Positions 1 to 10,739 of a DNA stretch of 64,000 bases are shown here, in pieces. Source of the DNA: Pseudanabaenaceae cyanobacterium SKYG29. Its GTDB lineage: Bacteria; Cyanobacteriota; Cyanobacteriia; Pseudanabaenales; Pseudanabaenaceae. A model generated the notes under the pieces. It did no database searches. It was given only the letters and a program-made list of their open reading frames with translations, and was not told the origin of the DNA. The stretch is from the NCBI GenBank assembly GCA_025055675.1, contig JANWWT010000003.1:1-64000 (forward strand). The letters run 5' to 3'. Position 1 is the stretch's first letter. Each line of letters starts with the position of its first letter. A program made the position numbers and the translations under genes.

Positions 1-246
<246 letters not shown>

Positions 247-270
247 TACGTTGGGTTAAGTAAGGGATGA

Positions 271-303
271 ACTCCTGATCTGTAACGATCGGGAGTTTTT
301 TTT
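271..303 (+). terminator. Rho-independent terminator of psbA
   Basis: Two 10-base arms (271-280 and 287-296) form a stem with one G-U pair around a 6-base loop, followed directly by seven T residues (297-303). It lies 25 bases after the psbA stop codon and ends just before the psbZ stop on the opposite strand. Confidence 0.9.
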
Positions 304-307
304 GTGG

Positions 308-496
308 CTAGACGACGAAGGAATTGAGGATGCCAATGACGATGACAAATAGCACCCACAGAATGGAACCCAGGAGAATGAGAGGACGAGTTTGGTTCCA
401 GTTACTGGGTAGGGCATAGGCGACAGGTACGGCAATTACCATGGCGAAGGAGTAAAGGATAAACAAACCCACCAGTATTTGAAAGAATAAAGTCAT
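308..496 (-). CDS. psbZ: Photosystem II protein PsbZ (Ycf9)
   Basis: A 62-residue protein of the exact PsbZ length, with two membrane helices (about 1-28 and 38-60) joined by a loop containing PVAYALPSNWNQTRP. The ending NSFVV and the conserved PVAYA match the family. PsbZ is a small PSII subunit near CP43 that influences PSII-antenna association. It lies convergent to psbA with their stops about 60 bases apart, and downstream of cpcA on the same strand but behind a terminator, so it probably has its own promoter in the 497-584 gap. Confidence 0.9.
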   Translation of the reverse strand: MTLFFQILVGLFILYSFAMVIAVPVAYALPSNWNQTRPLILLGSILWVLFVIVIGILNSFVV

Positions 497-584
497 AACT
501 AAAGCTCCGTTTACTAAATGTTTGTACTTCTAAAGTAGCAGAAATCAGTAGTAATTAGTTAAGGTCAAGCGTCCACCGTTAAGC

Positions 585-615
585 AACAAAAAACAGGAGT
601 CAGACTGACCCCTGT
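585..615 (-). terminator. Rho-independent terminator of cpcBA
   Basis: Arms 593-602 and 606-615 pair over ten bases (one wobble) around a 3-base loop. On the minus strand the stem is followed by a U-rich run (plus-strand A residues 587-592). It is placed 24 bases after the cpcA stop, so the cpc transcript probably ends here without linker genes. Confidence 0.85.
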
Positions 616-638
616 CCAAAGTGTAAACTACTTGATAA

Positions 639-1127
639 CTAGCTCAATACGTTGATAGCGTAATCGATGTAGGAGTTAGCTTCTACAGCAGCATCCCCAG
701 TCAAACCATGGTTAGCACGGATGTACTTGAGAGCCTCAATGTACCAGCTAGGGGACAGTTCAAAGGTGCGGTTGATTTCTGCCAAACCGGCTACCAAGTA
801 ATCATCCATGGGACCAGTACCACCAACAATCAGGCAGTAAGTGATCATGCGGATATAGTAGCCGATGTCCCGTACACACTTGTCTCTGCCTAACTGGGTA
901 GAAGCGTAGTTAGGACCTTGCATGGTGGTAGTGTAGGGGAACTTTTGGTAGACAGCATTAGCAGCAGCATTAGCCAGGTTGACAGCGTTGGCAGAGAGAG
1001 CACGAGCCGCTTCCAGACTAGCCGCAGCTTGACGATAGCGACCAAAAGCAATTTGAATTTCAGTGGAGCTAGGAAAGCGCCCTTGGGAATCAGCAACAGC
1101 AATAGCTTCAGTTAAAGGGGTTTTCAT
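639..1127 (-). CDS. cpcA: C-phycocyanin alpha subunit
   Basis: Encodes a 162-residue phycobiliprotein alpha chain of standard length. Cys84, in [14 protein letters not shown], is the single phycocyanobilin attachment site. The protein forms alpha-beta trimers and hexamers in phycobilisome rods. It follows cpcB by 45 bases, and a GGAGAAAG ribosome-binding site lies about 8 bases before the ATG. No linker (cpcC/D), lyase (cpcE/F) or further phycobilisome gene follows: a terminator and then psbZ come next. A single alpha-chain cysteine and the sequence fit phycocyanin rather than phycoerythrin or allophycocyanin. Confidence 0.96.
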   Translation of the reverse strand: MKTPLTEAIAVADSQGRFPSSTEIQIAFGRYRQAAASLEAARALSANAVNLANAAANAVYQKFPYTTTMQGPNYASTQLGRDKCVRDIGYYIRMITYCLIVGGTGPMDDYLVAGLAEINRTFELSPSWYIEALKYIRANHGLTGDAAVEANSYIDYAINVLS

Positions 1128-1172
1128 TGTAATTCTTTCTCCGTTGATTTAGATGGTTGACCAGTGGAAAAA

Positions 1173-1691
1173 CTACACTACAGCAGCAGCAGCCCGATCG
1201 AAGTAGGTAGCCAATTCAGCGATCAGGTTGGAGCAATCGCCACGGGTGATGTTGTTGGGGTCATTAGCAATGGCAATGGCAGCATCCTTCATCTTTTGAA
1301 TGCCTACTGCTACAGAAGCCCCAGGGGTACCGAGAGCCAAGTAGGTTTCCCGCAGACCGTTCAAGCAACGATCGTCCAGTACACTAGCATCTCCAGTGAA
1401 CATGGCATAGGTGATATAGCGAAGGATGATTTCCATGTCCCGCAGGCAGGCAGCCATACGGCGGCTAGTGTAGGCATTGCCACCGGGAGCGATCAACTGG
1501 GGCTGTTCCGCAAACAAAGCACGCGCAGCATCTGCCACAATCTTGGAAGCATTGCTGGAAATGCGGTTGACGATGTCCATGCGCTTGTTACCTTCGGCAA
1601 CCATAGCACTGAGGGCATCGAATTGAGCAGGAGTGAGATACTCCCCACGGGCATCAGCCTGAGCTACAACTTTCGCAAAAGCGTCGAACAT
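1173..1691 (-). CDS. cpcB: C-phycocyanin beta subunit
   Basis: A 172-residue beta chain with both expected bilin cysteines: Cys82 ([10 protein letters not shown]) and Cys153 (TRGDCSNL). Asn72 in APGGNAY is the residue methylated by CpcM in this family. It is first in the cpcBA pair. An AGGAG ribosome-binding site lies 10 bases upstream of the ATG. The roughly 300-base upstream region is shared with the divergent pntA gene and should contain the strong light-regulated promoter usual for cpc genes, although I could not fix a -35/-10 pair with confidence. Confidence 0.97.
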   Translation of the reverse strand: MFDAFAKVVAQADARGEYLTPAQFDALSAMVAEGNKRMDIVNRISSNASKIVADAARALFAEQPQLIAPGGNAYTSRRMAACLRDMEIILRYITYAMFTGDASVLDDRCLNGLRETYLALGTPGASVAVGIQKMKDAAIAIANDPNNITRGDCSNLIAELATYFDRAAAAVV

Positions 1692-1988
1692 AGACTTAGG
1701 TCTCCTAAGAGTTTATGTAATAGAGTTGGTCTAAAGGGCTGTTTCTAAAACTTGCCTTATACACCTTAGCATTTTTTATACTATGTCGTTGAATCGGTGT
1801 TTGTTACAAATTTTTAAGCTGGGCAAACCTCTGTCGACAGAAATTTGAATTTATGTGTGGGGATCAGGGGTAAGAGCTAAAGACATACTTAAGAATGCCC
1901 CGATCACTTTGGTTTGGGATTTTAGGATACATAAAACTCTAATAAATGGGGTTTCACTGAGGAAGGACGCACAAGAGAGTAGATATCC
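1692..1988. other. Divergent intergenic region between cpcB and pntA
   Basis: This 297-base AT-rich region separates cpcB (minus) from the transhydrogenase operon (plus). It holds the cpcB Shine-Dalgarno sequence at 1702-1706 and a GAGGAAGG motif near 1959, about 25 bases before pntA. An AT-rich stretch at 1770-1785 could be a minus-strand -10 region. There is no further ORF with coding character and no RNA gene that I recognise. Confidence 0.5.
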
Positions 1989-3128
1989 ATGAAAATTGCT
2001 GTAGTCAATGAGACAAGGGGTTTTGAGCGCCGCGTAGCGCTGGTGCCCAGTGTGATAGCGACTCTAGTTAAACGGGGTTGGACGGTCACGATCGAAACAG
2101 GGGCTGGTTTAGGGGCTAATATTACTGATAGCGAGTTCCAGGCGGTGGGAGCTGCCATAGGAAACAACAAAGCGCAAATTCTGGCTGAGGCGGATGTCAT
2201 TGCCAAGGTCAGTCCCCCTACCCCCGAAGAATGGGAGCATTTGCATGCTGGGCAGATTGTGGTGGGCTTTCTCAATCCCCTGGGAGTACCCCAAACGATT
2301 GCTGCTTTGAATGAGCGGGGAGTGACGGGAATCAGCATGGAGATGATCCCCCGCACCAGTAGGGCACAGTCCATGGATGCCCTGTCTTCTCAAGCGTCGA
2401 TCGCTGGTTACAAAGCGGTAATTTTAGCAGCGGAAGCTCTCCCCCGTTATTTCCCCATGTTGACAACGGCGGCAGGCACAATTCCCCCCGCTAGGGTGTT
2501 GGTGATGGGAGCAGGTGTAGCGGGGTTACAGGCGATTGCTACTGCCAGACGGCTAGGAGCTGTAGTAGAAGCCTATGATATTCGCCCAGCGGTGAAAGAA
2601 GAGGTGCAGAGTCTGGGGGCCAAGTTTATTGAAATTACCCTCAACGAAGAGACAACTGCCCAGGGGGGCTACGCTAGGGAAATTTCCCAGAATGCCCAGG
2701 AGTACGCTCGCCAGATTTTGACTAAGCATGTGCAGGAAGCTGATGTAGTGATTACTACTGCCCAGGTACCAGGCAAAAAAGCGCCCATCCTGGTCACGGA
2801 AGAGATGATTGCAGGCATGAAACCCGGTGCTGTGATTGTTGACCTGGCTGCTGAGCAGGGGGGAAACTGTGTGGGGTCGCAGCCGGGACAGACGATCGAG
2901 AAGAACGGGGTAAAGATTTTAGGACCTGTCAACTTACCTTCGACAGTAGCTGTCCATGCTTCCCAGCTCTACAGCAAAAATATCTGCAATTTCCTCCAAC
3001 TATTAGTAAAAGACAAAGCCATCTATCTGGATTTCAGTGATGACATTGTCAGCAGTGCCTGTGTTTGCCATGGTGGGGAAATTCGTCATCCCAGGGTAAA
3101 AGAGATGTTAACGCCAGTACAAGTCTAG
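1989..3128 (+). CDS. pntA: NAD(P) transhydrogenase alpha subunit, part 1 (domain I)
   Basis: A 379-residue soluble NAD(H)-binding domain of proton-translocating transhydrogenase, which couples hydride transfer between NADH and NADP+ to the proton gradient. It begins with the family-typical MKIAVVNETRGFERRVALVP and has a Rossmann fold GAGVAGLQAIATARRLGA near residue 175. The RQD-loop-type region and the PGKKAP segment are present. As in other cyanobacteria, PntA is split, with the membrane domain in the next gene 9 bases downstream. Together with pntB it forms a tight three-gene operon that probably supplies NADPH in the dark or under mixotrophy. Confidence 0.95.
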   Translation: MKIAVVNETRGFERRVALVPSVIATLVKRGWTVTIETGAGLGANITDSEFQAVGAAIGNNKAQILAEADVIAKVSPPTPEEWEHLHAGQIVVGFLNPLGVPQTIAALNERGVTGISMEMIPRTSRAQSMDALSSQASIAGYKAVILAAEALPRYFPMLTTAAGTIPPARVLVMGAGVAGLQAIATARRLGAVVEAYDIRPAVKEEVQSLGAKFIEITLNEETTAQGGYAREISQNAQEYARQILTKHVQEADVVITTAQVPGKKAPILVTEEMIAGMKPGAVIVDLAAEQGGNCVGSQPGQTIEKNGVKILGPVNLPSTVAVHASQLYSKNICNFLQLLVKDKAIYLDFSDDIVSSACVCHGGEIRHPRVKEMLTPVQV

Positions 3129-3137
3129 GAGGGGCTT

Positions 3138-3425
3138 ATGGAAGGCTTAATCAGCGCTTTGTTTGTGTTTGCATTAGCTAGTTTTGCCGGCTTTGAAATT
3201 ATTAACAAAGTCCCCCCTACCCTCCATACACCTCTGATGTCGGGGTCTAACGCTATCTCTGGTATTTCTCTGATTGGTGCGCTTTTAGTAGCCAGTAGTA
3301 GCCAAAATCCCACCTTAGCCACTGTTTTGGGCTTAATTGCTGTAATTGCCGCTACGGTGAATGTGGTGGGAGGTTTTCTAGTAACCGATCGCATGTTGGA
3401 AATGTTCAAGAAAAAGGAGGGCTAA
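3138..3425 (+). CDS. NAD(P) transhydrogenase alpha subunit, part 2 (membrane segment)
   Basis: A 95-residue hydrophobic protein with three or four membrane helices, containing the KVPPTLHTPLMSGSNAISGI segment that is highly conserved in PntA domain II. It corresponds to the C-terminal membrane part of the E. coli alpha subunit. An AGGAGGGG ribosome-binding site is present (3127-3134). It ends one base before pntB, which indicates translational coupling and equal stoichiometry. Confidence 0.93.
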   Translation: MEGLISALFVFALASFAGFEIINKVPPTLHTPLMSGSNAISGISLIGALLVASSSQNPTLATVLGLIAVIAATVNVVGGFLVTDRMLEMFKKKEG

Positions 3426-3426
3426 A

Positions 3427-4827
3427 ATGGCAGACTTTCTACCGAGCGCGATTCAGTTGGCCTACTTGGCTGCGGTGGGCTTGTTTATCCTGGGCTTGAA
3501 ACGAATGAGTTCTCCCGCCACTGCGCGTCAGGGCAATATTTTGGGGGCAGTGGGGATGTTTTTGGCAGTAGGGGCTACTCTTCTGGATCAGCACATTTTG
3601 AACTACACCTATTTGGCGGTGGGACTAGCGATCGGGTCCGCCCTAGGGGTGTGGATTGCTTACGGGGTAGCGATGACGGATATGCCCCAGATGGTGGGCT
3701 TCCTCAATGGTTTGGGGGGCTTAGCTTCTTCCCTGGTAGCAGTAGGAGAATACTGGCGCTTGACCCACAGTGGCACAGGAATACCGATCGTGGTTGCCAT
3801 CTCCATTCTCTTGAGCGTGCTCATCGGTAACGTTACCTTCACAGGCAGTATGGTAGCCTTTGCTAAGCTGCAGGGGATTATGCCTGGTACACCCATTAAA
3901 TTTGTGGGGCAGCAGTGGGTCAATGGTGCTCTGTTGGTGGGGTTCCTGATTGGCAGCGGCTGGATTCTCTTCCAACCTGACCTGTGGATTTTCCTCACCA
4001 TCAATCTGATTGCCCTCGTAGTGGGGGTTTTGCTGGTAGTACCGATCGGGGGTGGCGATATGCCGGTGGTGATTTCCCTGTTAAACTCCTTTTCCGGCTT
4101 GGCAGGGAGTGCTGCTGGTTTTGTAGTGATGAACAACATTTTGATTGTGGCAGGTGCCTTGGTTGGAGCATCTGGGCTTATCCTCACCCAGATCATGTGT
4201 AAAGCCATGAACCGCAGTTTGCTCAATGTTCTCTTCAGTGGTTTTGGCAGTGTGACAGCGGCTGGGGCAGCAGCAGGTCAAACCCAAGGCACAATAAGGC
4301 AAGTAGATGCCGAAGAGGCAGCAATGATTATGGGCTATGCTCGATCGGTAGTGATTGTCCCTGGTTATGGCATGGCAGTTGCCCAAGCCCAGCACGCTGT
4401 ACGGGAGTTAGCGGAAGTACTGGAAAAATTAGGTGTAGATGTGAAGTATGCTATTCACCCTGTGGCGGGGCGGATGCCTGGTCACATGAATGTGCTCTTG
4501 GCAGAGGCTAACGTACCCTACTCCCAACTCTACGACATGGATGACATCAATCCCCAGTTTCCCTACGTGGATGTTGCCCTAGTAATTGGTGCCAATGACG
4601 TAGTTAACCCCAGTGCCCGCACTGCCAAGGACAGTCCCATCTATGGGATGCCCATTTTAGAGGTGGACAGGGCAAAGCACACGATCGTGATTAAGCGGGG
4701 CATGAACAAGGGCTTTGCAGGGGTAGAAAACGAATTGTTCTTCAAAGAGAGGACAATGATGCTCTTTGGCAATGCCAAGGAAACTGTCATGGCTCTCACC
4801 AACGCCCTCAAGGAATTAGAGGGGTAG
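3427..4827 (+). CDS. pntB: NAD(P) transhydrogenase beta subunit
   Basis: A 466-residue protein. The N-terminal half (about 1-260) is a polytopic membrane domain with the conserved MPQMVGFLNGLGGLAS stretch. The C-terminal domain III (about 290-466) binds NADP(H) through VPGYGMAVAQAQHAV and a later GANDVVNPSAR segment, both family signatures. It completes the membrane enzyme with the two preceding genes. The length is normal. No terminator is visible before the next gene 34 bases on. Confidence 0.95.
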   Translation: MADFLPSAIQLAYLAAVGLFILGLKRMSSPATARQGNILGAVGMFLAVGATLLDQHILNYTYLAVGLAIGSALGVWIAYGVAMTDMPQMVGFLNGLGGLASSLVAVGEYWRLTHSGTGIPIVVAISILLSVLIGNVTFTGSMVAFAKLQGIMPGTPIKFVGQQWVNGALLVGFLIGSGWILFQPDLWIFLTINLIALVVGVLLVVPIGGGDMPVVISLLNSFSGLAGSAAGFVVMNNILIVAGALVGASGLILTQIMCKAMNRSLLNVLFSGFGSVTAAGAAAGQTQGTIRQVDAEEAAMIMGYARSVVIVPGYGMAVAQAQHAVRELAEVLEKLGVDVKYAIHPVAGRMPGHMNVLLAEANVPYSQLYDMDDINPQFPYVDVALVIGANDVVNPSARTAKDSPIYGMPILEVDRAKHTIVIKRGMNKGFAGVENELFFKERTMMLFGNAKETVMALTNALKELEG

Positions 4828-4861
4828 TACAATAGGGCAGAAGTTATAGGTGATCTAGATT

Positions 4862-5137
4862 ATGGCGCTGAAAGTTCTGATTCCCACACCCTTGCAAAAT
4901 CTGACGAATAACCAAGCCACGATCGAGTGTGAAGCCGCTAACATCCGTGAAATGCTCAACACCCTGGAGGCAACCTTCCCTGGGTTCAAGGAACGCCTCT
5001 GCGACGAGAATGGGAATATCCGCCGTTTCGTCAACTTCTATGTCAACAGCGAAGATATTCGCTTCCTTGACGGTGCCGATACTGCCCTCAAAGATGGGGA
5101 TGAAGTGAGCATTGTACCTGCCATTGCTGGCGGATAA
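4862..5137 (+). CDS. MoaD/ThiS-type ubiquitin-like sulfur carrier protein
   Basis: A 91-residue beta-grasp protein ending in Gly-Gly ([10 protein letters not shown]), the tail that is adenylated and thiocarboxylated in MoaD/ThiS carriers. The body contains [24 protein letters not shown] and [15 protein letters not shown], typical of the small cyanobacterial MoaD-like proteins often annotated near threonine or cysteine synthesis. No partner E1-like enzyme, thiamine or molybdopterin gene lies nearby, so the recipient pathway cannot be told. It may be a cysteine-biosynthesis carrier of the CysO type, but that is inference. Confidence 0.85.
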   Translation: MALKVLIPTPLQNLTNNQATIECEAANIREMLNTLEATFPGFKERLCDENGNIRRFVNFYVNSEDIRFLDGADTALKDGDEVSIVPAIAGG

Positions 5138-5138
5138 A

Positions 5139-5441
5139 TTAACCTAAATCCCCCAGTTGTTCTAGGGCGATCGGTATTAGCCAGAGCAAACTCTCTTGGG
5201 GTGTTTTCTTAAAGGGGGAGTATCTATTCCCCCAATTTCTTAACCATTGGGCTAAGGCTGCTGCCCCCGCCTGCACCTGTTTCCACACATCTAATGGTCC
5301 CACCTTAAACCCCACCTGCAGAGCAAATACCACTACACCAATCATCAGGGCAGTTTGGAGGGTTGTCTTAATAACATTGACCAGCCACAGCACTACTAAT
5401 ACTGCTACAACTAGGGCACCGACAATGAGGGGGGTATTCAT
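5139..5441 (-). CDS. Small conserved-looking membrane protein, function unknown
   Basis: About 100 residues from ATG at 5441. A GTG six codons earlier is possible, but a GGAG motif spaced 9 bases before the ATG favours the shorter form. Two hydrophobic helices (about 3-25 and 30-45) are followed by a basic, tryptophan-rich tail containing QWLRNWGNRYSPF. It lies 30 bases downstream of the DUF3326 gene on the same strand and is probably co-transcribed with crtR and DUF3326. Its stop lies two bases from the stop of the convergent MoaD-like gene. I do not recognise a named family. Confidence 0.6.
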   Translation of the reverse strand: MNTPLIVGALVVAVLVVLWLVNVIKTTLQTALMIGVVVFALQVGFKVGPLDVWKQVQAGAAALAQWLRNWGNRYSPFKKTPQESLLWLIPIALEQLGDLG

Positions 5442-5471
5442 CCTACCTGACTCCACCAACTATTATCCATC

Positions 5472-6494
5472 CTAGCGTAGCAGCGCCTGGGGAGAAACTC
5501 CTGCCCGCATAGATACCAACACCCCGATCGCTTCCAAATAATTTTCCACTACAATACCCCTGATCCCCACGTCCTGGGGCAAGACATCTAGTACCGTGGT
5601 ATTCCCTCTGACCAGAACAATTGTCGAACCCTGTTCCCACCAAGCCAACAGAGCAGGACTACCACAGCAGGTGTAGGGAGCAATTACGGCGCTGATCTGA
5701 GCCGATCGCAAATCCCCAGGTAAGAGATGACCAAGCTGGCTAACAATTTGGGGCGCATGACTCAACCCCACCAACACACAGGGCAAAAAGGTGTGGCCTA
5801 TTTCCTCCGCACAAGCTCTGGGGTCAACCTCTGGGGATAGAGGCAAGGGTCGCAAGGCGGGGGCATGGGCACAGGGTAACTCCAACTCCCGCGTGATTAG
5901 GTGACTGATTACCGCTTCCGCTCCCGCTAGGGCATCTACCCCCTGTCCCAATCGATACTTCTGCAGTATTTCACTCTCTGGCTCATCTGGAAAGCGCGCC
6001 ACCACCGCTATAGCCTTGATCCTACCATTCCTTTCTAGCAACTCCACCGCTGCCCTCAGCAAACTGTCGGGACGGGCGATCGTGCCCCATGTTGCTCCCG
6101 AACTGCCCTGCCGTAGCTCCACGCCGAGGGGGGTATCCGTAATCACCGCTTGGGGAATGTCCAGTCCCAAAGTTGCCCGTGCCGCTGCCATAACCTGCTC
6201 ATGCCTAAGCAACAAGTCCGATTCAATTGCCCGATCGAAAATAACCCCGATCGGGTTTCCCTGTCCCGGTCGAAGTGCCCACCTACCCATGGCAAATTGA
6301 TTGAGGGCATAGCCTTCCGTGTAGAGGACATTGGGGAGAGGGTAATACAGACTGGCGCCGTTGACTACGTTGGGATGGGTTACCACCCAATCGCAAACTG
6401 CAGCTAGGGCACGGACTAGAGGTAGAGCATCCCCCGCAAAGCCCCCGATCGCTGCCCCCACCCCCGTGGGAATAATGACCGCAACGTTAAACAC
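5472..6494 (-). CDS. DUF3326 family protein
   Basis: A 340-residue protein with the DUF3326 start MFNVAVIIPTGVGAAIGGFAGDALP, a family I know from cyanobacteria and plastid-bearing eukaryotes. Glycine-rich loops near both ends (GVGAAIGG, YTCCGSPALLAWW) suggest a nucleotide- or cofactor-binding alpha/beta fold, but no catalytic motif is recognised. The start codon abuts or overlaps the crtR stop, so the two are probably co-translated. The link to a carotenoid hydroxylase is context only. Confidence 0.75.
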   Translation of the reverse strand: MFNVAVIIPTGVGAAIGGFAGDALPLVRALAAVCDWVVTHPNVVNGASLYYPLPNVLYTEGYALNQFAMGRWALRPGQGNPIGVIFDRAIESDLLLRHEQVMAAARATLGLDIPQAVITDTPLGVELRQGSSGATWGTIARPDSLLRAAVELLERNGRIKAIAVVARFPDEPESEILQKYRLGQGVDALAGAEAVISHLITRELELPCAHAPALRPLPLSPEVDPRACAEEIGHTFLPCVLVGLSHAPQIVSQLGHLLPGDLRSAQISAVIAPYTCCGSPALLAWWEQGSTIVLVRGNTTVLDVLPQDVGIRGIVVENYLEAIGVLVSMRAGVSPQALLR

Positions 6495-7372
6495 TATTTA
6501 TGATGATGAAACCTGATTCCCAAGAAGATGTCATAGATAAACCCCCCCAGGTCAGGTAACTGCCACAGACCCAAACTTTGGGGTGAGCCGTGGGCATCTA
6601 AGAGGGGCTTCATCTTGTAGTAAGCAGGCTGATAGTTATACCAGGGAATATTAGGCCACAGATGGTGAATTAAATGGTAGTTCTGCCCCAGCAACAGAAT
6701 ATTCAACAGCCAACCAGGATAGACACGGGCATTTTTCCAGCGCGATCGTTCTTGGAAAGGGCGATGGGGCAAATAGTCAAAGAACAGCCCTAGGAGCAAT
6801 CCCATAATTCCCGCTGGACCAAACCAGTAGGTGAGAATGTAAGACAAAAATCCGTAGTAATAGCCCAAAGTTAAGACAATTACCAACAACAGACGGCTAA
6901 AGAACCACTCCCACAGTTCCCACTTGCGCCACAACCGCCGTTGGAAAAAAAACACCTCGTGATAGAAGAACCGCACCGCAATTAACCAGAGGGGACCACC
7001 CGTTGAGACAAAGTGATCGGGGTCATTCTCGGGGTCGTTAACGTGGGCGTGGTGTTGCATATGCACCCTAGTAAAGACAGGATACACAAATCCCTGCAGC
7101 AGCGCCGAAATATGCCCCATCACCGCATTGACAATCCGATTCCTATGGGCTACCCCGTGGGAAGCATCATGGATCACCGTACCCAAGACATACAGAGAGA
7201 CAAAGTTAAGGAAGAAGACTAAAGGCGGATACCAATGCCAGAGCCAGTAACCCGTTGTAGACAAAGCAAACAAAATGACTGCAAAAATCAATAGAGCTAA
7301 AGTAGGATTGAACCCCTCTGGTGCACCCATAAATTCAATAGGGGTTAAAGTAGTCTGTCCCGCCTCCTGCAT
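6494..7372 (-). CDS. crtR: Beta-carotene hydroxylase CrtR
   Basis: A 292-residue membrane di-iron enzyme of the fatty-acid-desaturase superfamily. The three histidine boxes are HDASH (68-72), HMQHH (104-108) and HLIHH (233-237), with hydrophobic segments at about 24-65 and 155-200. The NDPENDPDHFVSTGG segment after box two is characteristic of cyanobacterial CrtR, which hydroxylates beta-carotene to zeaxanthin (and deoxymyxol glycosides). It heads the crtR-DUF3326-small membrane protein unit. The upstream gap to the NIL-ferredoxin gene is 90 bases and could hold a promoter. Confidence 0.92.
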   Translation of the reverse strand: MQEAGQTTLTPIEFMGAPEGFNPTLALLIFAVILFALSTTGYWLWHWYPPLVFFLNFVSLYVLGTVIHDASHGVAHRNRIVNAVMGHISALLQGFVYPVFTRVHMQHHAHVNDPENDPDHFVSTGGPLWLIAVRFFYHEVFFFQRRLWRKWELWEWFFSRLLLVIVLTLGYYYGFLSYILTYWFGPAGIMGLLLGLFFDYLPHRPFQERSRWKNARVYPGWLLNILLLGQNYHLIHHLWPNIPWYNYQPAYYKMKPLLDAHGSPQSLGLWQLPDLGGFIYDIFLGIRFHHHK

Positions 7373-7462
7373 CTATAAATTCCGTAGCTTTAACCTCTAG
7401 TAGTATACGCGACCTCCGAGCAAATGTTTAGATTTATGACAGGGAGGGGAGCAAATTCATCC

Positions 7463-8859
<1,397 letters not shown>

Positions 8860-8900
8860 CTAGCACCCTGGAGTTGGGATTGCGCTGACTGCAAAACTAA

Positions 8901-9749
8901 TTAACTATTCTGCCACGGCGCGGGGAGATAGACCTTTTTCGCCAACCCTACGATCTCCAACAGACGAATTACACCCCAGGTCAAATCAATCTCCCACCAG
9001 TGCAACCCCGATCGAGCGGATTTGGGATAGGCATGGTGATTGTTATGCCAACCTTCACCGTAGGTCAGAAGAGCTGCCCACCACAGGTTAGTAGAATGGT
9101 CTTCCACATCAGGGAAATTGCGATAGCCCCACTTGTGGCAGGCAGAGTTAATCAGCCAAGTCGTATGCCAGAGGAAAACCGCCCGCACAAACACCCCATA
9201 GACCAAAAAGGACAGCCCCAAACCTTGGCTCGCACCGATGCCATAGATTAGCAGTGCCAGGGGGATTTGCAAGAAGACAAAGTACTTTTCTAGAAAGAGG
9301 TAATAGGGGTCAGCAGCGATTTCAGGAGCATAGTTGCAGTAGTTCTCCAGCAGAAAATGTTCAGGTCTGGCGCGCAGCACCCAATCCATGTGACTCCACC
9401 AGAACCCCCGCTTGGCTGAATAGGGGTCTTTATCGACATCTTCGGTAAAACCGTGATGTTGGCGGTGATTACCAGCCCAGAACACAGGACCACCCTGGAG
9501 TGCCAATGCCCCTAAAGTAACAAAAACATACTCTAGCCAACGGGGTACTTGGAAACTACGATGACTGATAAGACGGTGATAGCCCAGACAAATGCCCAGA
9601 CTACCCAACAGCCAGTGTAAAAATAGCATCATGCCCAATCCCTGCCAGGAAAAATAGAAGGGAGCGGCACAGGCGGCGAGATGAAAAACGCCAAAAAAGA
9701 TTACGTTCACCCAACTAAATCGAGGGGATACAGTCGCAGTCAATGTCAT
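8901..9749 (-). CDS. desC: Acyl-lipid delta-9 fatty acid desaturase
   Basis: A 282-residue membrane desaturase with the histidine boxes HRLISH (58-63), HRQHH (95-99) and HNNHH (235-239), and paired hydrophobic segments before box one and at about 155-190. This is the cyanobacterial DesC type, which introduces the first double bond into C16/C18 acyl chains on glycerolipids using ferredoxin. It lies 74 bases upstream of por on the same strand. DesC genes are often cold-responsive; no specific regulatory motif is visible here. Confidence 0.93.
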   Translation of the reverse strand: MTLTATVSPRFSWVNVIFFGVFHLAACAAPFYFSWQGLGMMLFLHWLLGSLGICLGYHRLISHRSFQVPRWLEYVFVTLGALALQGGPVFWAGNHRQHHGFTEDVDKDPYSAKRGFWWSHMDWVLRARPEHFLLENYCNYAPEIAADPYYLFLEKYFVFLQIPLALLIYGIGASQGLGLSFLVYGVFVRAVFLWHTTWLINSACHKWGYRNFPDVEDHSTNLWWAALLTYGEGWHNNHHAYPKSARSGLHWWEIDLTWGVIRLLEIVGLAKKVYLPAPWQNS

Positions 9750-9827
9750 GGAATTGTAAATAAATGTACAGAGTTTGCACCCCCCTAGACTACCACAAGG
9801 CGATTCCCTCTAGGCATTATTTCTACC

Positions 9828-10739
9828 CTAGGGTAAGTTGTAGACCCGTTCCCGATCGGTCAATTTATCGTAAATAACTAACTTAGCATTAATAAGGTTA
9901 GTACTAGTAGCATAGGTAGTAAGCAGTTGTTTAATCCAGCTCAGCAAAGTGTGTAACTCAACTGAATGACTACCCGTTTTTTTCAAGTAAAACCAATTTT
10001 CCTGTAGGCTAGGGACTATCTGTACCGATCGGTTTAAGTAGTAACTACACCAAAAAGTAAGATAATCCTCCTTCTTTAGTAAGTTTAGCTCTGCTAGGAG
10101 GTGGTAGGGATCATGATCACTTTTGTGGAACTTTAACTGTTGGTTTTGGGGTAACTTTGTCTCAATATCACGGAAAAATTGATAAATTTGTTGCAAGCCG
10201 TGACTGATATACTTCCTAGCTAAGTTAGAATTTTGCACCAGTTCCTCCCTGATCTGCTGACGCAGTGCTCGCTTCTCCTCTAGTATATCTCGGTATTCTG
10301 CTAATATCCGTTCTGGCGGATTTAACCAATTGCGGATTAAGTCATCAATACTTATGCCTGGCTTAACACTACGGTTTTGCAGTTTTTGTATTTCCAAACT
10401 CAAAGCCTCTAACTTGGTTTCGTAGTAAAAAAACTTCCAGCGAAATTCCTCGATCGTTTCCGCATCTAATAGAGGATTACTGAGAAGTTCTGCCACACCA
10501 TCACTTTTACTAAAAAACTGCAGACGATCGAAGTCTAACGCAGTAGTATCAGGGGACGGACTAGAGGATACAAAGATAGTATCTAGGTCAAGCAATGTGT
10601 GCTTAAGGGGTTCAAGGGAAACACATATGTTATCGAATTGCTTGCGAAAATTTTGCGAGTTTGCATGGATTTGAGCGGTTAGGTGCTCCATCTCCATGTA
10701 GACTTTACCCAGAAGTACGTCAATTGGTCGCTTGGTCAT
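9828..10739 (-). CDS. Uncharacterised alpha-helical protein
   Basis: A 303-residue protein that I do not recognise. It is hydrophilic and rich in Leu, Lys, Glu and Gln, with long amphipathic stretches (about 95-150 and 170-215) suggestive of coiled coil. There is no signal peptide, membrane helix or catalytic motif. The start MTKRPIDVLLGK follows no clear Shine-Dalgarno sequence. Codon use is more AT-rich than in neighbouring desC and por, as in the next gene upstream, which may mark both as accessory genes. Confidence 0.6.
   Translation of the reverse strand: MTKRPIDVLLGKVYMEMEHLTAQIHANSQNFRKQFDNICVSLEPLKHTLLDLDTIFVSSSPSPDTTALDFDRLQFFSKSDGVAELLSNPLLDAETIEEFRWKFFYYETKLEALSLEIQKLQNRSVKPGISIDDLIRNWLNPPERILAEYRDILEEKRALRQQIREELVQNSNLARKYISHGLQQIYQFFRDIETKLPQNQQLKFHKSDHDPYHLLAELNLLKKEDYLTFWCSYYLNRSVQIVPSLQENWFYLKKTGSHSVELHTLLSWIKQLLTTYATSTNLINAKLVIYDKLTDRERVYNLP

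Noticed and set aside
1164-1748. 194-codon plus-strand ORF antisense to cpcB
   Set aside because: A shadow of the highly biased cpcB coding sequence; no plausible domain or start context.
3660-4226. 188-codon minus-strand ORF inside pntB
   Set aside because: Antisense shadow of a membrane-protein gene; its composition is an artefact of the complementary codons.
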